A stretch of 64,000 nucleotides of DNA from Burkholderiales bacterium Ga0077543 (lineage in GTDB: Bacteria; Pseudomonadota; Gammaproteobacteria; Burkholderiales; Burkholderiaceae_C). The notes under the pieces were generated by a model that saw nothing but the letters and a program-made list of their open reading frames with translations, made no database searches and was not told where the DNA came from. The stretch is taken from positions 1 to 64,000 of the forward strand of contig LNET01000072.1 in the NCBI GenBank assembly GCA_001464055.1. The letters run 5' to 3'. Below are positions 28,298 to 37,956 of the stretch, in pieces. The translations under genes were made by a program, and so were the position numbers. Positions within the stretch are counted from its first letter, which is position 1; every line of letters begins with the position of its first letter.

Positions 28298-28888
28298 TCA
28301 GTCGGCGCTGAACTCCGTGGCGCGGCGACCCTTGAACGGCGCATAGAAGCGCTTGATCTCGGCCATGTCGGCCTCGATGTCGCCGGTGGGCACGAACACC
28401 GGGCCCAGGCCGCTGAGCTTGCGCTCGTAGTCCATGTAGGCCAGCACGATGGGCACCCGGGCCTGCAGCGCGATGTAATAGAACCCGGTCTTCCAGTGCC
28501 TCGTCTTGCCGCGCGTGCCTTCGGGTGGCACCACCAGCTGCAGCGGGCCGTCTGCGGCGGTGATGGCCGCTGCCGATGCCGCCACCAGGTTGTTGCTGGT
28601 TTCGCGCCGCACCGGAATGCCGCCCAGCCAGCGCATCACCGGCCCGAACGGCCAGCGGAAGATGCTGGCCTTGCCCATCCAGTAGATGTGCAGCTGCAGC
28701 TGGAAAGCCACCATCAGGGTATAGGGCAGGTCCCAGTTGCTGGTGTGTGGTGCGGCGATCAGCACCGACTTGGCGGCACCGGGCGGCAGGCTGCCTTCGA
28801 TGCGCCAGCCCAGCAGGCGCAGTGTGGTGCGCGAGAAGGCCCGCAGAAGGGTGTTCACCACCGGTGTGTCGAAAATCGTCCTGTGCAT
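28298..28888 (-). CDS. 1-acyl-sn-glycerol-3-phosphate acyltransferase family
   Basis: APHTSNWDLPYTLMVAF (H-x4-D), VVPPEGTRGKTRHWKTGFYYIA. Confidence 0.9.
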   Translation of the reverse strand: MHRTIFDTPVVNTLLRAFSRTTLRLLGWRIEGSLPPGAAKSVLIAAPHTSNWDLPYTLMVAFQLQLHIYWMGKASIFRWPFGPVMRWLGGIPVRRETSNNLVAASAAAITAADGPLQLVVPPEGTRGKTRHWKTGFYYIALQARVPIVLAYMDYERKLSGLGPVFVPTGDIEADMAEIKRFYAPFKGRRATEFSAD

Positions 28889-29003
28889 TCCGCCGGGCGA
28901 GGCTGCCGCGCCCGCGCTTCGATTCAAAAGAGTGCGCGATTGTGGGGTCGTTGCAGCGGCTACGATCCATCGGTTTCCCGCAGACACGGAAGGACCCTGT
29001 TCG

Positions 29004-29936
29004 ATGACGCCCGTGCCCGCCGAGCTGGTGGCCCTTTCGGGCGAACGCTTCGAGTTCAATGGCCGCGCCGGCCGACTGTGCGGCTATTTCGACGCACCAG
29101 CCGCTGCCAATGCAGCCACTGCCGCCGCGGCGCCGCTGCTGCTGGTGCACAGCATGAATGCCGCCGCCTCCGCAGCCGAGGTGAAGCCGCTGTTCGACCA
29201 TGCCCGCCGCAGCCGGCCCGTGCTGGCGCTGGACCTGCCGGGATTCGGCCTCAGCGACCGCAGCGACCGCGCCTACACCCCGCGCCTGATGACCGACGCC
29301 GTGCACGACGCCCTGGACTGGCTGGCGCGGCGCTGCGGGCCGCAGCCGGTCGACGTGCTGGGGGTGTCGCTGGGCTGCGAATTCGTGGCCCGCGCGGCGG
29401 TCGAGGCGCCAGCGCGCTGCAGGCGCCTGGCCCTGGTCAGTCCCACCGGTTTTCGTGGCAGCAAGCTGCGCTATGCCCCGGCGGGCGGGTCGGTGGGGCC
29501 GCCTTGGTTGCTGAAGGCTTTCCAGGGGCCGGGCTTTCACACCGGCAGCGGCTGGGGCGCTGGCCTGTTCCGGCAGTTGACTCGGCCCGGAGTGATCCGC
29601 TACTTCCTCGAACGCACCTGGGGCAGCAAGGCCATCGACGAGACCCTGTGGCGTTACTGCGTGGCCACCACACGCCAGCCGGGTGCCCATTTCGCGCCGC
29701 TTCATTTCCTGGGTGCGGTGCTGTTCAGCAGCGACGTCAACTCCCTGTACGAGGCGCTGTCGCAGCCGGTCTGGATGAGCCACGGCACGCGCGGGGACTT
29801 CACCGACTATCGCGGCAAGCACACCGTCGAGAATCGGGCGAATTGGCGCATCCGCGTGTTCCAGGACACCGGCGCGCTGATGTACTTCGAGCAGCCGGCC
29901 GCGTTCTGCGCCGAACTCGACCGCTTTCTCGACTGA
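29004..29936 (+). CDS. Alpha/beta hydrolase
   Basis: LLLVHSMNAAASAAEVKPLF...ALDLPGFGLSDRS...VLGVSLGCEFVAR. Confidence 0.88.
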   Translation: MTPVPAELVALSGERFEFNGRAGRLCGYFDAPAAANAATAAAAPLLLVHSMNAAASAAEVKPLFDHARRSRPVLALDLPGFGLSDRSDRAYTPRLMTDAVHDALDWLARRCGPQPVDVLGVSLGCEFVARAAVEAPARCRRLALVSPTGFRGSKLRYAPAGGSVGPPWLLKAFQGPGFHTGSGWGAGLFRQLTRPGVIRYFLERTWGSKAIDETLWRYCVATTRQPGAHFAPLHFLGAVLFSSDVNSLYEALSQPVWMSHGTRGDFTDYRGKHTVENRANWRIRVFQDTGALMYFEQPAAFCAELDRFLD

Positions 29937-29952
29937 ACAAGGACAGCCCACC

Positions 29953-30423
29953 ATGCCCGCATTCGACGCTGCCTCTGCCGACGAGCCGGGCTTCGGCTCC
30001 GGAAGCCCGCTGCTCTACAACCTGGTGTACTGCAGCCGCGCGGCCCCTGGCGTGGACGATGGCGTGGTCGACCAGATCATCGCCACGGCCCGCCGTGCCA
30101 ACCCGCTGCATGGCGTCACCGGCATGCTGGTGTTCGGCAGCGGCATCTTCTTCCAGTGGCTTGAAGGCCCGCGCACGGCGGTGCAGCGGCTGATGGGTCT
30201 GATCAAGGCCGACCCGCGCCACCTGCAGGTGGTGACGCTGAGCGAGACCGAAGAATCGCGCGAGCGCCTGTTTCCCAGCTGGGACATGGAACGCGTCGAG
30301 CCTGACCACATCCGCGACGTGCTCGCCGACGCGATCGACGCCGCCGAAGACGACAACAATGCCGCGGCCCTGCGCACCCTGCTCATCGAAATCGAGACTA
30401 GAGCGCTTTTGTCGCGATCCTGA
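29953..30423 (+). CDS. BLUF-domain blue-light sensor protein
   Basis: LLYNLVYCSRAA...ARRANPLHGVTGMLVFGSGIFFQWLEGPRTAVQRLMGLIKADPRHLQVVTL...RLFPSWDME. Confidence 0.92.
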   Translation: MPAFDAASADEPGFGSGSPLLYNLVYCSRAAPGVDDGVVDQIIATARRANPLHGVTGMLVFGSGIFFQWLEGPRTAVQRLMGLIKADPRHLQVVTLSETEESRERLFPSWDMERVEPDHIRDVLADAIDAAEDDNNAAALRTLLIEIETRALLSRS

Positions 30424-33103
30424 AGTCCGGGTCTTCGGGGCAGGGCCCGAGCGTGAAGCCCAGGCTCGTCATCAGCCGCAGCATGCCACCGTTGTTGGAC
30501 AGGATCAGACCCATGATCTCGGTCAGGCCCTTGCTGCGCGCCTGCTCGATGATCGCGGCCATCAAGCGCGAGCCCAGGCCCTGGCCCTTGAAGTCGTCGG
30601 CCACGACCAGGCTGAATTCGCAGCTGGCTCCGTCGGGGTTGGTGACGATGCGCGAGACACCGATCAGGCGTTCGCTGCCTTCTCCACCGTCGGCCGCCGC
30701 CTGCTTGACCACCGCCACCAGCGCCAGCTCGCGGTCGTAGTCGATCAGCGTGAAGCGCGACAGCACACGCGCCGGCAGTTCGTTGATGGCGCTGGCGAAG
30801 CGGAAGTAGCGGCTTTCCTGCGACAGCCCGCGCACGAAGGTCTGCAGCATCTCGGCGTCGTCGGGGCGGATCGGGCGCACGTTGGCCAGCACGCCGCCCT
30901 TCAGCGGCCATTCCTGTTCGATGCTGGCCGGGTAGGGCAGGATGGCCAGGTGCGGGTAGGCGCCGGTGTGGCCACCCGAGCCGGCTTGCGCCGCGTGCGG
31001 CAGGCTGTCGATGACGATGCGTGCGTCAACCGCCACCGCGCCGTGGTCGTCGACGATGATGGGGTTGATGTCCATCTCGCGCAGCTGCGGCAGCGCGCAG
31101 ATCATTTCGCTCACGCGCAGCAGCACCTGTTCGAGTACCTCGCTGTGCGCGGCCGGGGCCCCGCGCCATTCGCCGAGCATGGCAGCGGCGCGTGAGCGCT
31201 CGATCAACTGGCGCGCCAGGAACTGGTTCAGCGGCGGCAGTTCCAGCGCCCGGTCGCGGAACAGTTCGACCATGGTGCCGCCAGCGCCGAAGGTGATGAC
31301 CGGGCCGAAAGGTTCTTCCGTCGACAGGCCGACGAAGACCTCGCGCGCCGGCCCGGCCTGCGCCGCGCCGGCACCCGGCCGGGCCTGGGCCTGCGCGGCC
31401 ATGGGCTGCACGGTGATGCCGTTGATGCGCGCGCCCGGCTGTGCCCGCGCCACCGCGGCCAGCATCTCGTTGTAGCGGTCGCGCACCTGGGTGGCGGTGT
31501 GCACGTTCAGCATCACGCCCTGCACGTCGCTCTTGTGCGTGATGTCGGGCGAGTCGATCTTCAGCGCCACCGGGTAGCCCAGCTGGCTGGCGATGAGCAT
31601 GGCTTCGTTGGCGCTGCGCGCGAGCATCGTGCGCGTCACCGGGATGTGGAAGGCGGCCAGCAGCGCCTTGCTTTCCATCTCCGTCAGCACCTTGCGCCGT
31701 TCGGCAAGCACCCCTTCGATGAGCAGGCGTGCGCCCTCGGTGTCGGGTTCCAGCAGGTGCGACAGCGGCGGTGGCGTCTGCTGCAGCAGCAACTGGTTGC
31801 GGTAGAAGCTGGCGATGCTGTGGAAGGCGTCGACCGCCGCTTCGGGGGTGCGGAAGACCGGCATCTGGCGGGCGGCCAGCAGTTCGCGCGAAGGCCGCGC
31901 CGTGGCCTCGCCCATCCAGCAGGCCAGCACCGGCTTGCCGGCCGGCGCAAAGGCCTCGGCCACGGCCCGGGCGATGGCCTCTGGGTCGATGTCCTGGCCG
32001 TCGGCGCCGATGCGCTGCTTGGGTGAATGGATCAGCAGCACACCGTCGACGCCGCGGTCCTGCACCGCACGTTCCAGCGCTGCGACGAAGGCCGGGCCGT
32101 CGGCTTCCTCGCCCAGGTCCTGCACGCCGGTCACCTGCAGGCCGATCTCGTCGGCCCAGTCGGCGGCCAGCACCGCCGGGCCGCCGCCGTTGGTGACGAT
32201 GGCCAGGTTCTGCCCGGCAGGCCGGAAGCGTGAGGCCAGGCACTGCGCGGCAGAAAACAGCTGCGTGAACTGACGAACCCGCACCACGCCGGCGCGGCGC
32301 AGCGCGGCGTCGAAGACCTCGTCGTTGCCGACGATGGCCGCCGAATGTGTCAGCGCCACTTTCGACCCCGACCTCTGGCGGCCGGCCTTCATCACCACCA
32401 CCGGCTTGGCCGAGGCCGCGGCGCGCAGCGCGCTCATGAAGCGGCGCGCGTGGCGGATGCCTTCCATGTAGACCAGGATGCTCTGCGTCTTGCCGTCGCT
32501 GGCCAGGAAGTCCAGCACCTGGGGCAACTCCACCGCAGTGTTGGGGCCGAGTGAGACAACGGTGGAAAAGCCCACGTTGTGCTGGCGCGCCCAATCCAGG
32601 ATCGACGAGGTCAGCGCACCCGACTGCGACACCAGGGCCAGCGGTCCAGGCGGTGCCAGCGGCCCCAGGGTGCTGGCATTCAGCCCCAGGCCCGGCCGCT
32701 GCAGGCCCTGGCAGTTGGGTCCCAGCAGCTGCACACCGTAGCGTCTGGCCGTGGCGTGGAGCTCGGTGCACAGGGCCGGCGGCAGGCCGGTGGTCAGGAT
32801 CAGGGCGGCGCGGCAGCGGATGCGGCCCACGACTTCCAGCGCCGCCACCACCTGGTCCGGGGCCAGCGCCACCAGTGCAAGGTCGGCGCGCGAACTGGCC
32901 AGGTCGGCCAGCGTGCCGGTCATGGCGATGTCCAGCCAGGTGACGGTGCCGCCGAAGCCAGGGCTGCCGTCGGTCTTCGCGCCGGGCGCCAGCGAGCGCC
33001 GCAGCGCATGGGCTGCAGGAGTGGGAGCCGGGCCGTCGGGGTCGCCGGCGAAGACGACGATCGAGCGAGGGTCGAACAGCGGTGTCAGGAAATGGCGGTC
33101 CAC
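30398..33103 (-). CDS. Acyl-CoA synthetase (ADP-forming/ATP-grasp) fused to C-terminal GNAT (Pat-like protein acyltransferase), GTG start
   Basis: LFDPRSIVVFAG...GPNCQGLQRPGLGLNAS...VSQSGALTSSILDWA (CoA-binding/ligase), ALKIDSPDITHKSDVQGVMLNV (ATP-grasp), GASCEFSLVVADDFKGQGLGSRLMAAI (GNAT). Confidence 0.9.
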   Translation of the reverse strand: MDRHFLTPLFDPRSIVVFAGDPDGPAPTPAAHALRRSLAPGAKTDGSPGFGGTVTWLDIAMTGTLADLASSRADLALVALAPDQVVAALEVVGRIRCRAALILTTGLPPALCTELHATARRYGVQLLGPNCQGLQRPGLGLNASTLGPLAPPGPLALVSQSGALTSSILDWARQHNVGFSTVVSLGPNTAVELPQVLDFLASDGKTQSILVYMEGIRHARRFMSALRAAASAKPVVVMKAGRQRSGSKVALTHSAAIVGNDEVFDAALRRAGVVRVRQFTQLFSAAQCLASRFRPAGQNLAIVTNGGGPAVLAADWADEIGLQVTGVQDLGEEADGPAFVAALERAVQDRGVDGVLLIHSPKQRIGADGQDIDPEAIARAVAEAFAPAGKPVLACWMGEATARPSRELLAARQMPVFRTPEAAVDAFHSIASFYRNQLLLQQTPPPLSHLLEPDTEGARLLIEGVLAERRKVLTEMESKALLAAFHIPVTRTMLARSANEAMLIASQLGYPVALKIDSPDITHKSDVQGVMLNVHTATQVRDRYNEMLAAVARAQPGARINGITVQPMAAQAQARPGAGAAQAGPAREVFVGLSTEEPFGPVITFGAGGTMVELFRDRALELPPLNQFLARQLIERSRAAAMLGEWRGAPAAHSEVLEQVLLRVSEMICALPQLREMDINPIIVDDHGAVAVDARIVIDSLPHAAQAGSGGHTGAYPHLAILPYPASIEQEWPLKGGVLANVRPIRPDDAEMLQTFVRGLSQESRYFRFASAINELPARVLSRFTLIDYDRELALVAVVKQAAADGGEGSERLIGVSRIVTNPDGASCEFSLVVADDFKGQGLGSRLMAAIIEQARSKGLTEIMGLILSNNGGMLRLMTSLGFTLGPCPEDPDFRIATKAL

Positions 33104-33230
33104 GGTGGATGCAAAGCAAGCGGCCTGCCAGCATAGGGCACCCGAACCCCTCTTGCGATGACGATTCGCGATCTTGCGCGTGGCTTGATTTGCTGCGGTT
33201 GCGGCCGCCAGCGTGGCACCATCCGGCCCC

Positions 33231-33881
33231 ATGACCAACCCGCGCACGCCGCCCACCGTTTCAGAGCCGCTGCAAGACAGCCTGTTGCAGGCCATTGCCG
33301 ACCGCGGTGGCGTGCGGCATTACCCGGCCAGCGCCGTGCTGGTGACGGAGGAAGACCACAGCGATTCGCTCTTCATCATCCTGCGCGGTCGCGTCAAGGC
33401 CTACGGGGCCGGCAGCGACGGCCGCGAGGTCATCTACAGCACCCAGGGTGCTGGCGAGTATTTCGGCGAGATGACGCTGGACGGAGGTCCACGCTCGGCC
33501 AGCGTGATGACTTTGGAGGCCACCACCTGCGCCGTGGTTCCGGGCGCCGAGGTGCGCGACTTCCTGGCCCACCACCCCGACTTCGCGCTGCATCTGGTGA
33601 AGAAGCTCATACGCCTGGCTCGCGCGTCCACCGACCAGGTCAAGAGCCTGGCGCTGGAAGACGTGTACGGGCGAATCGCCCGGCTGCTGCGCACGCTGGC
33701 GCGCGAGGAGGACGGCGTGCTCGTCGTGCCCGACAAACTGACCCAGCAGGAGATCGCCGAACGAGTGGGCTCGTCACGGGAGATGGTCAGCCGCATCTTC
33801 AAGCCGCTGACCAAAGGGGGCTACGTGGAACTGCGCGGCGGCCGAATTGTCCTGTTGAAGAAGCTGCCGTCGCGCTGGTAG
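33231..33881 (+). CDS. Crp/Fnr-family transcriptional regulator
   Basis: cNMP-binding fold (FGEMTLDGGPRSASVMTLE) and HTH (LTQQEIAERVGSSREMVSRIFKPL). Confidence 0.93.
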   Translation: MTNPRTPPTVSEPLQDSLLQAIADRGGVRHYPASAVLVTEEDHSDSLFIILRGRVKAYGAGSDGREVIYSTQGAGEYFGEMTLDGGPRSASVMTLEATTCAVVPGAEVRDFLAHHPDFALHLVKKLIRLARASTDQVKSLALEDVYGRIARLLRTLAREEDGVLVVPDKLTQQEIAERVGSSREMVSRIFKPLTKGGYVELRGGRIVLLKKLPSRW

Positions 33882-33890
33882 GGCGGGGCG

Positions 33891-34598
33891 GTGGGTCTGC
33901 TGCGGATCGTCGGCGACGCCGCCACGCATCACCTGGCGGCGCTGGCGGTGACCCTGGCCGACCCCTGGCAGCGCCTGGCGCTGGGGGCGGCGGTGCTGGC
34001 TGCTGCGCTGATCGTCGTCAGTTCCTTCGTCAAGACCATCATTCCGCTGCGCTGGCTGGCCGTGGCCAGCAACATCGGATTCATCGTCTACGGCTACATC
34101 CACCCCAGCCCGCTGATCCTGGCCCTGCATGCCACTTTGCTGCCGGTGAACCTGTGGCGGGTGCTGGAAATGGAGAGGCTGACCAGCCGGGTGCGTCGCG
34201 CCAGCGCTGCCGACGACCAGTCTGGCCTGTGGTTGCAGCCCCACATGCGCAGGCGGCGCATGGCCCCGGGCAGCGTGCTGTTTCGCAAAGGCGACGCCGC
34301 CGACCGCCTGTACATGCTGGCCGAAGGCGAGATGGAAATCGTCGAGAGCGGCCGCAAGATGGAAACCGGCCGCATGTTCGGCGAGATCGCCTTCTTCGCG
34401 CCCGACCGGCGGCGCACCGCGACGGCGCGTTGCACCACGGCCTGCATCGTGCTTTCGATCGACGAAAGCACCTTCAAGCAGCTTTACTACCAGAACCCTG
34501 AATTCGGTTTCGAAATCGTGCGCCTGATTGCCGGCCGCCTGACCGAAGACGTGCAGCGGCTTCAGGGCGAACTGGCGGCGCAGCGCCGATCTCCCTGA
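33891..34598 (+). CDS. Membrane-anchored cyclic-nucleotide-binding-domain protein (GTG start)
   Basis: N-terminal TM helices; GSVLFRKGDAADRLYMLAEGEMEIVESGRKMETGRMFGEIAFF. Confidence 0.82.
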   Translation: MGLLRIVGDAATHHLAALAVTLADPWQRLALGAAVLAAALIVVSSFVKTIIPLRWLAVASNIGFIVYGYIHPSPLILALHATLLPVNLWRVLEMERLTSRVRRASAADDQSGLWLQPHMRRRRMAPGSVLFRKGDAADRLYMLAEGEMEIVESGRKMETGRMFGEIAFFAPDRRRTATARCTTACIVLSIDESTFKQLYYQNPEFGFEIVRLIAGRLTEDVQRLQGELAAQRRSP

Positions 34599-34679
34599 GC
34601 CTGCTCGTGTTTACACTCCGGCCCACTGCGCTCCCGGCAGCAACAGGCAAGAGCCTTCCAACCCAACCACCGCATCACC

Positions 34680-35114
34680 ATGAACCACGCGTCGAAGCCC
34701 ATTGCCGCTCTTGTCTTGCTGGCCAGCCTGGCAGGTTCTGCCTGGTCCCAGGGTGCCCGTAACGTCGAATTGCTGGACTATTCGACCCGCTCGCTGATTT
34801 CCGAGGAAGCGGCGAAGAAGGTGATGGGCGAGCTCATTCCTGAAAAGCTCTGGAAGATCTACCCGGCCAGCAAGTACGTGTTCATCAGCCAGGTCGAAGG
34901 CGGCATCACTCCGGCCGGAGCTTGCGCCGTGACGGCACGCGTGATGTTGATGCCCTTGACGCCCACGGCCAAGGCCGTTTTGTTCAGGCCGCAGAAAACA
35001 GCCACCAGTTTCGATGCCTTGCCTTCGGCCACCGTCGACCAGTGCCAGGCGGCGGCAACCCAGAAGCTGAAGGAAGCCACGAGTTCGGTGGTGGCAGCGC
35101 TCGTCAAGATCTGA
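34680..35114 (+). CDS. Hypothetical exported protein
   Basis: Signal peptide MNHASKPIAALVLLASLAGSAWSQGA. Confidence 0.7.
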   Translation: MNHASKPIAALVLLASLAGSAWSQGARNVELLDYSTRSLISEEAAKKVMGELIPEKLWKIYPASKYVFISQVEGGITPAGACAVTARVMLMPLTPTAKAVLFRPQKTATSFDALPSATVDQCQAAATQKLKEATSSVVAALVKI

Positions 35115-35152
35115 GCGCGCGCGGTGCCAGGCCCGGCTGAGGCCTGGCCGGG

Positions 35153-36073
35153 TCAGCCTGGCGCTCGGCTGCGACGTCGGCCCACTGCCCAGGTGATGCC
35201 AGCCAGGCCGGCCAGCCACAACAGCCAGGTGGACGGTTCCGGGATTTCGGGTACCGGGGGGTCGATCAGGGGTGGTGTCGAAGGTGGCAGGAACGGCGGC
35301 AGGATGCCCCCGCCTCCCACCGATCCGCTGCCGATGGGCGCGACGCCAGGCGGCACATCCAGCGCACTTCCGCCGGATCCGGGCACAGGCGAGCCCCCGG
35401 AGATTGGCAGGCCGCCAACCGTTGCAGGCACAGGGCTGCCTCCAGCAGCGAAGCTCGCCATCGGGTCCAGGGTGACCATCGGCTGGCTGGCTTCGGCGAA
35501 GCTCGTGCCGGCACCTGGCGGATCGAAGACAAGTTCGCCCGGTCCGGCGGCGTCATTGGCAGCAAGCGCCTTGGCCGGTTCCTCGGCGACGGGCGCCGGG
35601 TCGACCGGGCCCGCAACCAGGATGCCTGGCAAGCCGCCTGCGCCACCCGGTGCGGCCACGGGCGGCCCCGGCAGACGGGTGACCCGGCTGACGTTGCGGC
35701 ACACCGTGGGGACGATGATGCAATGTTCGGCTTCGCAGTACACCAGGCCGCGCTCGACGGTGTCGGGGGCCCAGCGGGTGCGTGTGACGGTGCGGCAGAC
35801 CCGGCCCTGGCCGAAGTGCATGTCGCGGATCTCTTCGCTGTAGCGGTAGCGACCGGTGATGCTGTCGCGCCGGATGGTGGCGATCTCGTCGAACTGGCGC
35901 TTGCTCATGCGCGCCTTCAGACGTTCGCGCACGTCGACCGGGATGTCGGTGTAGCGGTCCACTGCTGCAGGCACGTTGCCCATGAACGGATCCACGCCTG
36001 GCCGGTCCCAGGAGCACTGGGCGACCGTGGCGGTCGGTGACAAGGCAAGCGCAGCGACAAAGGCCAGGGACAT
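35153..36073 (-). CDS. PEP-CTERM sorting domain protein with Cys-containing N-terminal domain
   Basis: C-terminus VPEIPEPSTWLLWLAGLAGITWAVGRRRSRAPG; signal peptide. Confidence 0.85.
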   Translation of the reverse strand: MSLAFVAALALSPTATVAQCSWDRPGVDPFMGNVPAAVDRYTDIPVDVRERLKARMSKRQFDEIATIRRDSITGRYRYSEEIRDMHFGQGRVCRTVTRTRWAPDTVERGLVYCEAEHCIIVPTVCRNVSRVTRLPGPPVAAPGGAGGLPGILVAGPVDPAPVAEEPAKALAANDAAGPGELVFDPPGAGTSFAEASQPMVTLDPMASFAAGGSPVPATVGGLPISGGSPVPGSGGSALDVPPGVAPIGSGSVGGGGILPPFLPPSTPPLIDPPVPEIPEPSTWLLWLAGLAGITWAVGRRRSRAPG

Positions 36074-36348
36074 GGTGGGTGCGAGCGTCGGCTTCTTGCG
36101 TTTTCGGTGAGACCGGGGCGGATGCTGTCGGGTTCCCGACTCCCCAAGTTTAGGGGGTGCAGGCAGCTGTCACAGTTGTCCCTGGCGCAGCTATGCCATG
36201 CGTCACGGTTCTATGTCACGGCCGGCGTCATCTTGTTTCCGGATGCATCGGGCGAGCCAGCCTGCCCTGGCCGATGTCGCCAGCCCTGGTCTTGTCGCGG
36301 GATACTCGCGGTCTGCTTCCCACTTCTTCAAACTGCGTTTCGCCCACC

Positions 36349-37956
36349 ATGCACTTCGACTGGACCAATCCCTACCCCACCGTCCGCAGCCCGTTGTTTG
36401 CGCGCAATGTCGTCGCCACGTCGCAGCCGCTGGCGGCGCAGGCCGGCCTGCAGATGCTGCGCGCTGGCGGCAACGCGGTCGATGCCGCCATCGCCACGGC
36501 CGCGGCCATGACCATCGTCGAGCCGGTGAGCAACGGCCTGGGCAGCGACAACTTCGTCATCGTGTGGGACGGCCAGCAGTTGCACGGGTTGAACTCCTCG
36601 GGTGTGGCGCCTGCGGCCTGGACGCCGGAGTATTTCGCCAAGGTCCACGGCGGCGTGTTTCCCATCCGCGGCTGGGACAGCGTCACCACGCCCGGCGCAG
36701 TGGCCGGCTGGGTGGCCTTGTCCAGGCGCTTCGGCAAGCTGCCTTTCGCCGATTTGCTGCAGCCGGCCATCGAGTTGGCCGAGCGCGGCTACGGCGTGGG
36801 CGTGGTCACGGCCGACAAGTGGGAACGCCAGGTGCCGGGCCTGTTCGACCAGCCGGGCTTTGCCGAGACCTTCATGCCCCGTGGGCGCGCGCCCACGCCC
36901 GGGGAACGCTTCGTCTTTGCCGACGCCGGCCGCTCACTGCGCCTGATCGCGCAAACCCACGGTGACGCCTTTTACCGGGGCGAGATCGCCGAAAAGCTGG
37001 TCGCCCACGCCAGGGCTCACGGCGGCGTAATGACGCTGGCCGACCTGGACGCTTACCGCGCCGAATGGGTGACACCTATTCAGAAGGACTTTGCCGGTCA
37101 TACCGTGCACGAGATCCCGCCGAACGGTCAGGGCATCGCAGCCCTGATGGCCATGGGCATGCTGGAACACACGAACTTTCGCGACTTCGCCCCCGACAGC
37201 CTGGAAAGCCAGCACCTGCAGATCGAGGCGATGAAGCTGGCCTTTGCCGACACCTACCGCTGGGTGGCCGACGAACGCTACATGACCGAAGTCAAGGCCG
37301 CCGACCTGCTGAGCAGCGCCTACCTGGCCGAGCGGGCCCGCCTGATCAGCCCGAAGCAGGCCGGCGACCCCGGCCATGGCCAGCCGCCGCGGGGCGGCAC
37401 GATCTACCTGACCGCGGCCGACGAGGGCGGCATGATGGTCAGCCTGATCCAGAGCAACTACATGGGTTTCGGCAGCGGCGTGGTCGTGCCCGGCACCGGT
37501 GTCAGCCTGCAAAACCGCGGCCATGGCTTCAGCCTGCAGCCTGGCCACCCGAACCAGGTGGCGCCGGGCAAGCGGCCGTTTCATACCATCATCCCCGCCT
37601 TCCTGACGAAGGACGGTCAGCCGGTGATGAGCTTCGGCGTGATGGGCGGCAACATGCAGCCGCAGGGCCATCTTCAGACCCTGGTGCGCATGCTGGTCCA
37701 CAAGCAGCAGCCCCAGGCCGCCTGCGACGCCCCGCGCTGGAAAGTGGCCACCGGCAAGCAGATCGACTGCGAGGCGACGATGGCGCCAGCGCTGCAGCAG
37801 GGCCTGCGCGAACTGGGCCACGAGATCGTGGCCACGCCCGACGCCTACATGGACTACGGCTCGGGCCAGTTCATCGCCCGCATGACCGACGACTTCGAGG
37901 ACGGCTACGTGGCGGCCAGCGACTCGCGCCGCGAAGGCCAGGCTGTCGGCTTCTAG
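36349..37956 (+). CDS. Gamma-glutamyltransferase family protein
   Basis: ATSQPLAAQAGLQMLRAGGNAVDAAIATAAAMTIVEPVSNGLGSDNFVIVW; GGTIYLTAADEGGMMVSLIQSNYMGFGSGVVVPGTGVSLQNRG. Confidence 0.92.
   Translation: MHFDWTNPYPTVRSPLFARNVVATSQPLAAQAGLQMLRAGGNAVDAAIATAAAMTIVEPVSNGLGSDNFVIVWDGQQLHGLNSSGVAPAAWTPEYFAKVHGGVFPIRGWDSVTTPGAVAGWVALSRRFGKLPFADLLQPAIELAERGYGVGVVTADKWERQVPGLFDQPGFAETFMPRGRAPTPGERFVFADAGRSLRLIAQTHGDAFYRGEIAEKLVAHARAHGGVMTLADLDAYRAEWVTPIQKDFAGHTVHEIPPNGQGIAALMAMGMLEHTNFRDFAPDSLESQHLQIEAMKLAFADTYRWVADERYMTEVKAADLLSSAYLAERARLISPKQAGDPGHGQPPRGGTIYLTAADEGGMMVSLIQSNYMGFGSGVVVPGTGVSLQNRGHGFSLQPGHPNQVAPGKRPFHTIIPAFLTKDGQPVMSFGVMGGNMQPQGHLQTLVRMLVHKQQPQAACDAPRWKVATGKQIDCEATMAPALQQGLRELGHEIVATPDAYMDYGSGQFIARMTDDFEDGYVAASDSRREGQAVGF

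Noticed and set aside
27561-29954. 797-aa minus-strand ORF
   Set aside because: Antisense/out of frame to the SPOR-like protein, acyltransferase and hydrolase; no recognisable domain.
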